A stretch of 64,000 nt of DNA from assembly GCA_026397915.1 (NCBI GenBank), contig JAPLTX010000055.1, forward strand, positions 62,001-126,000, given 5' to 3'. Under the pieces are notes generated by a model. That model was not told the origin of the DNA, made no database searches, and worked only from the letters and a program-made list of their open reading frames with translations. This stretch comes from Verrucomicrobiota bacterium (GTDB taxonomy: Bacteria > Verrucomicrobiota > Verrucomicrobiia > CAIQCK01). Within the stretch, counting starts at the first letter, position 1, and the number at the start of each line of letters is the position of its first letter. A program made the position numbers and the translations under genes. Shown piece after piece: positions 63,901 through 64,000 of this stretch.

Positions 63901-63936
63901 AAACAACCGCCACAGCATCTTCCAAAACCGTTTCAT
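60916..63936 (-). CDS. AsmA-like/DUF3971-type envelope protein
   Basis: A 1006-residue membrane-anchored periplasmic protein. I choose ATG 63936 (MKRFWKMLWRLFYFARLALW), which begins a positively charged segment and a single membrane helix (~10-35); the ORF extends 17 codons further upstream. The rest is long repetitive beta structure, as in AsmA/TamB-like bridge proteins, with the AsmA-type C-terminal stretch IPIFGALSTRLGMLFPNRFT and MNALVLEPLTKAFEMELTGP. A charged Pro/Lys/Glu linker occurs near ~180-200 (TKPKPPPTAEERERR). These proteins are implicated in lipid transport across the envelope. The gene is separate in function from the glycan genes. The 64 bp after the start hold no gene. Confidence 0.7.
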   Translation of the reverse strand: MKRFWKMLWRLFYFARLALWLVLLLLAGSYAWLHFYGVPDCVKKLVVQQLAARGIAFNFDSIHVEIPTGLVARGVRLGDMRTPDQPLVHAREVGILFDLRRLWQRQLPVRALMLKHGELSVPLFFDDPRSERIEAHRLNGRVWLEENNILKVERITAEVLRLRLVLVGQLSLPTATKPKPPPTAEERERRTQLLHKISDELRSLQFPQAPTLTLEFKAKADDLTAAEAALTIESGPVTHPKVAFDSLNGRLGYAGQKLGLERLEAAIGGGTVVLSDGHYDFQRKEARATLSSSADLKAFGQFAPAKLQQQLAEWRCDPLPRVEVAAGFADGRLSVAKLTVRVAGGVLAIDEGYFDFKNKTAGARVHSDVDAKQLSPFLPPGWQRMLRDWTWTVNPKLDFEIYRTEADPQHPTIENGRVSVSDATFRGIPIQRAACRGVLRNDVVTLTEGVADLKPPAQRPGKVTTLQGNYSCHLTKQDFVFSDVSSTAEALRLSPLLSSNFVKTLREFRLAQPPVLSAGRWTGNWLRLEDSECEGHLDTGPVAWHGLTADATRSNFRYGHNLLQLRDGTVRRPEGELHGSYQYHFQTADFGGSASGVIDLVSLKPALPESWRQTLDRYRPETPVNFDLKSYSGNWRNADRTMADGTVKIGALATGTGRAANIHARFKLDPAAIHANKFTLEVPSGRVESTFDYDRASQRLKLSCDTSKVQPVELARLLGSNVVALIEPYHFRSPPTVSRVKATFDFKKPEQTTWSATLAAPEVDWWRLHIGKLSTEISFSNRVLNATNFVAQFYSGSLQAGQASFDLGQGAMRYQASLRFDDVKDGGALLKAMFGYTEVSGMFQGDVRASGVWGQEDSIQAGGNLHIVGSRLWTIPIFGALSTRLGMLFPNRFTNPPATDIDTTFLVEKGYVHLPDRKSAEPVIIKASPHRMTGRGWWKIHGNLNFRVQAHIMSETGILMLPLLPMNALVLEPLTKAFEMELTGPLSNPQWWPRWLSAPGKGGEKK

Positions 63937-64000
63937 GTGAGCCGCACGCCACAAATTTGCTCTGAACCAGACGCGGCCAGCAAGCACTTAGTTGAAACAA

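Noticed and set aside
1..64000. CRISPR array, tRNA or rRNA genes, prophage or integrase
   Set aside because: I saw no regularly spaced repeats, no tRNA-like cloverleaf ends, no rRNA stretches, and no transposase or integrase coding sequence.

Overview
The window is a high-GC (roughly 60-65% by eye), densely packed carbohydrate-degradation island. It suggests a member of the Planctomycetes-Verrucomicrobia group, most likely Verrucomicrobiota of the Limisphaerales/Pedosphaera type. The basis is the mix of secreted glycosidases, a sulfatase, DUF1080 proteins, a C45 acyltransferase-like protein, PocR/AraC and IclR regulators, and above all large c-type heme/TolB-propeller proteins related to the hydrazine synthase alpha subunit. 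The phylum call is inference from gene content; no rRNA, tRNA or marker gene is present.

Layout. 1-8587: a truncated GH5-like enzyme, a GH42-like enzyme, a GH127 beta-L-arabinofuranosidase-like enzyme and a frameshifted C45 gene. 8588-21511: an IclR regulator followed, with overlapping or nearly overlapping starts, by four consecutive paralogous HzsA-like diheme proteins. 21512-38701: GH5, neutral ceramidase domain, GH36, DUF1080, serine beta-lactamase-like, GH99-like, CE15 glucuronoyl esterase, sulfatase, a fifth HzsA-like protein with a LamG domain, an alpha/beta hydrolase and a propeller/(alpha/alpha)6 fusion. 38698-39603 (minus): a PocR-AraC regulator divergent from a second plus-strand run, 39709-54588: GH2, GH127, GH36, a Tat-exported GH5-like enzyme, NPCBM-GH36 and an exo-glucosaminidase-like GH2. 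54594-63936, mostly minus: DUF1080, a BNR-type protein on plus, an orphan corrinoid protein, a PHP-like Tat protein, a GH5-like enzyme and an AsmA-like envelope protein.

Nearly every enzyme carries a Sec or Tat signal, so the set probably works in the periplasm or outside the cell on a branched, possibly sulfated and esterified heteropolysaccharide. The arabinofuranosidase, alpha-galactosidase, glucuronoyl-esterase and sulfatase families fit that idea. The five HzsA-like proteins share a fixed design (helical N-terminus, beta-propeller, beta domain, two CxxCH motifs 49-53 residues apart) and may add an oxidative or electron-transfer step. That role is unknown.

Three layers of structure are not explained by gene content. 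(1) Palindromic elements lie inside coding sequences without breaking the frame (in three of the HzsA-like genes and one GH2 gene), with a larger nested palindrome between genes at 21526-21640. (2) A closely similar signal-peptide-coding 5' module is shared by genes whose mature proteins belong to unrelated families, with one orphan copy (47204-47308) and one copy fused to the 3' end of a GH2-type gene (48816-48965). This suggests recombination has swapped mature domains behind a common leader. (3) A paired direct repeat with a 21-bp period upstream of the GH2 gene at 39709 looks like the operator of the PocR-AraC regulator.
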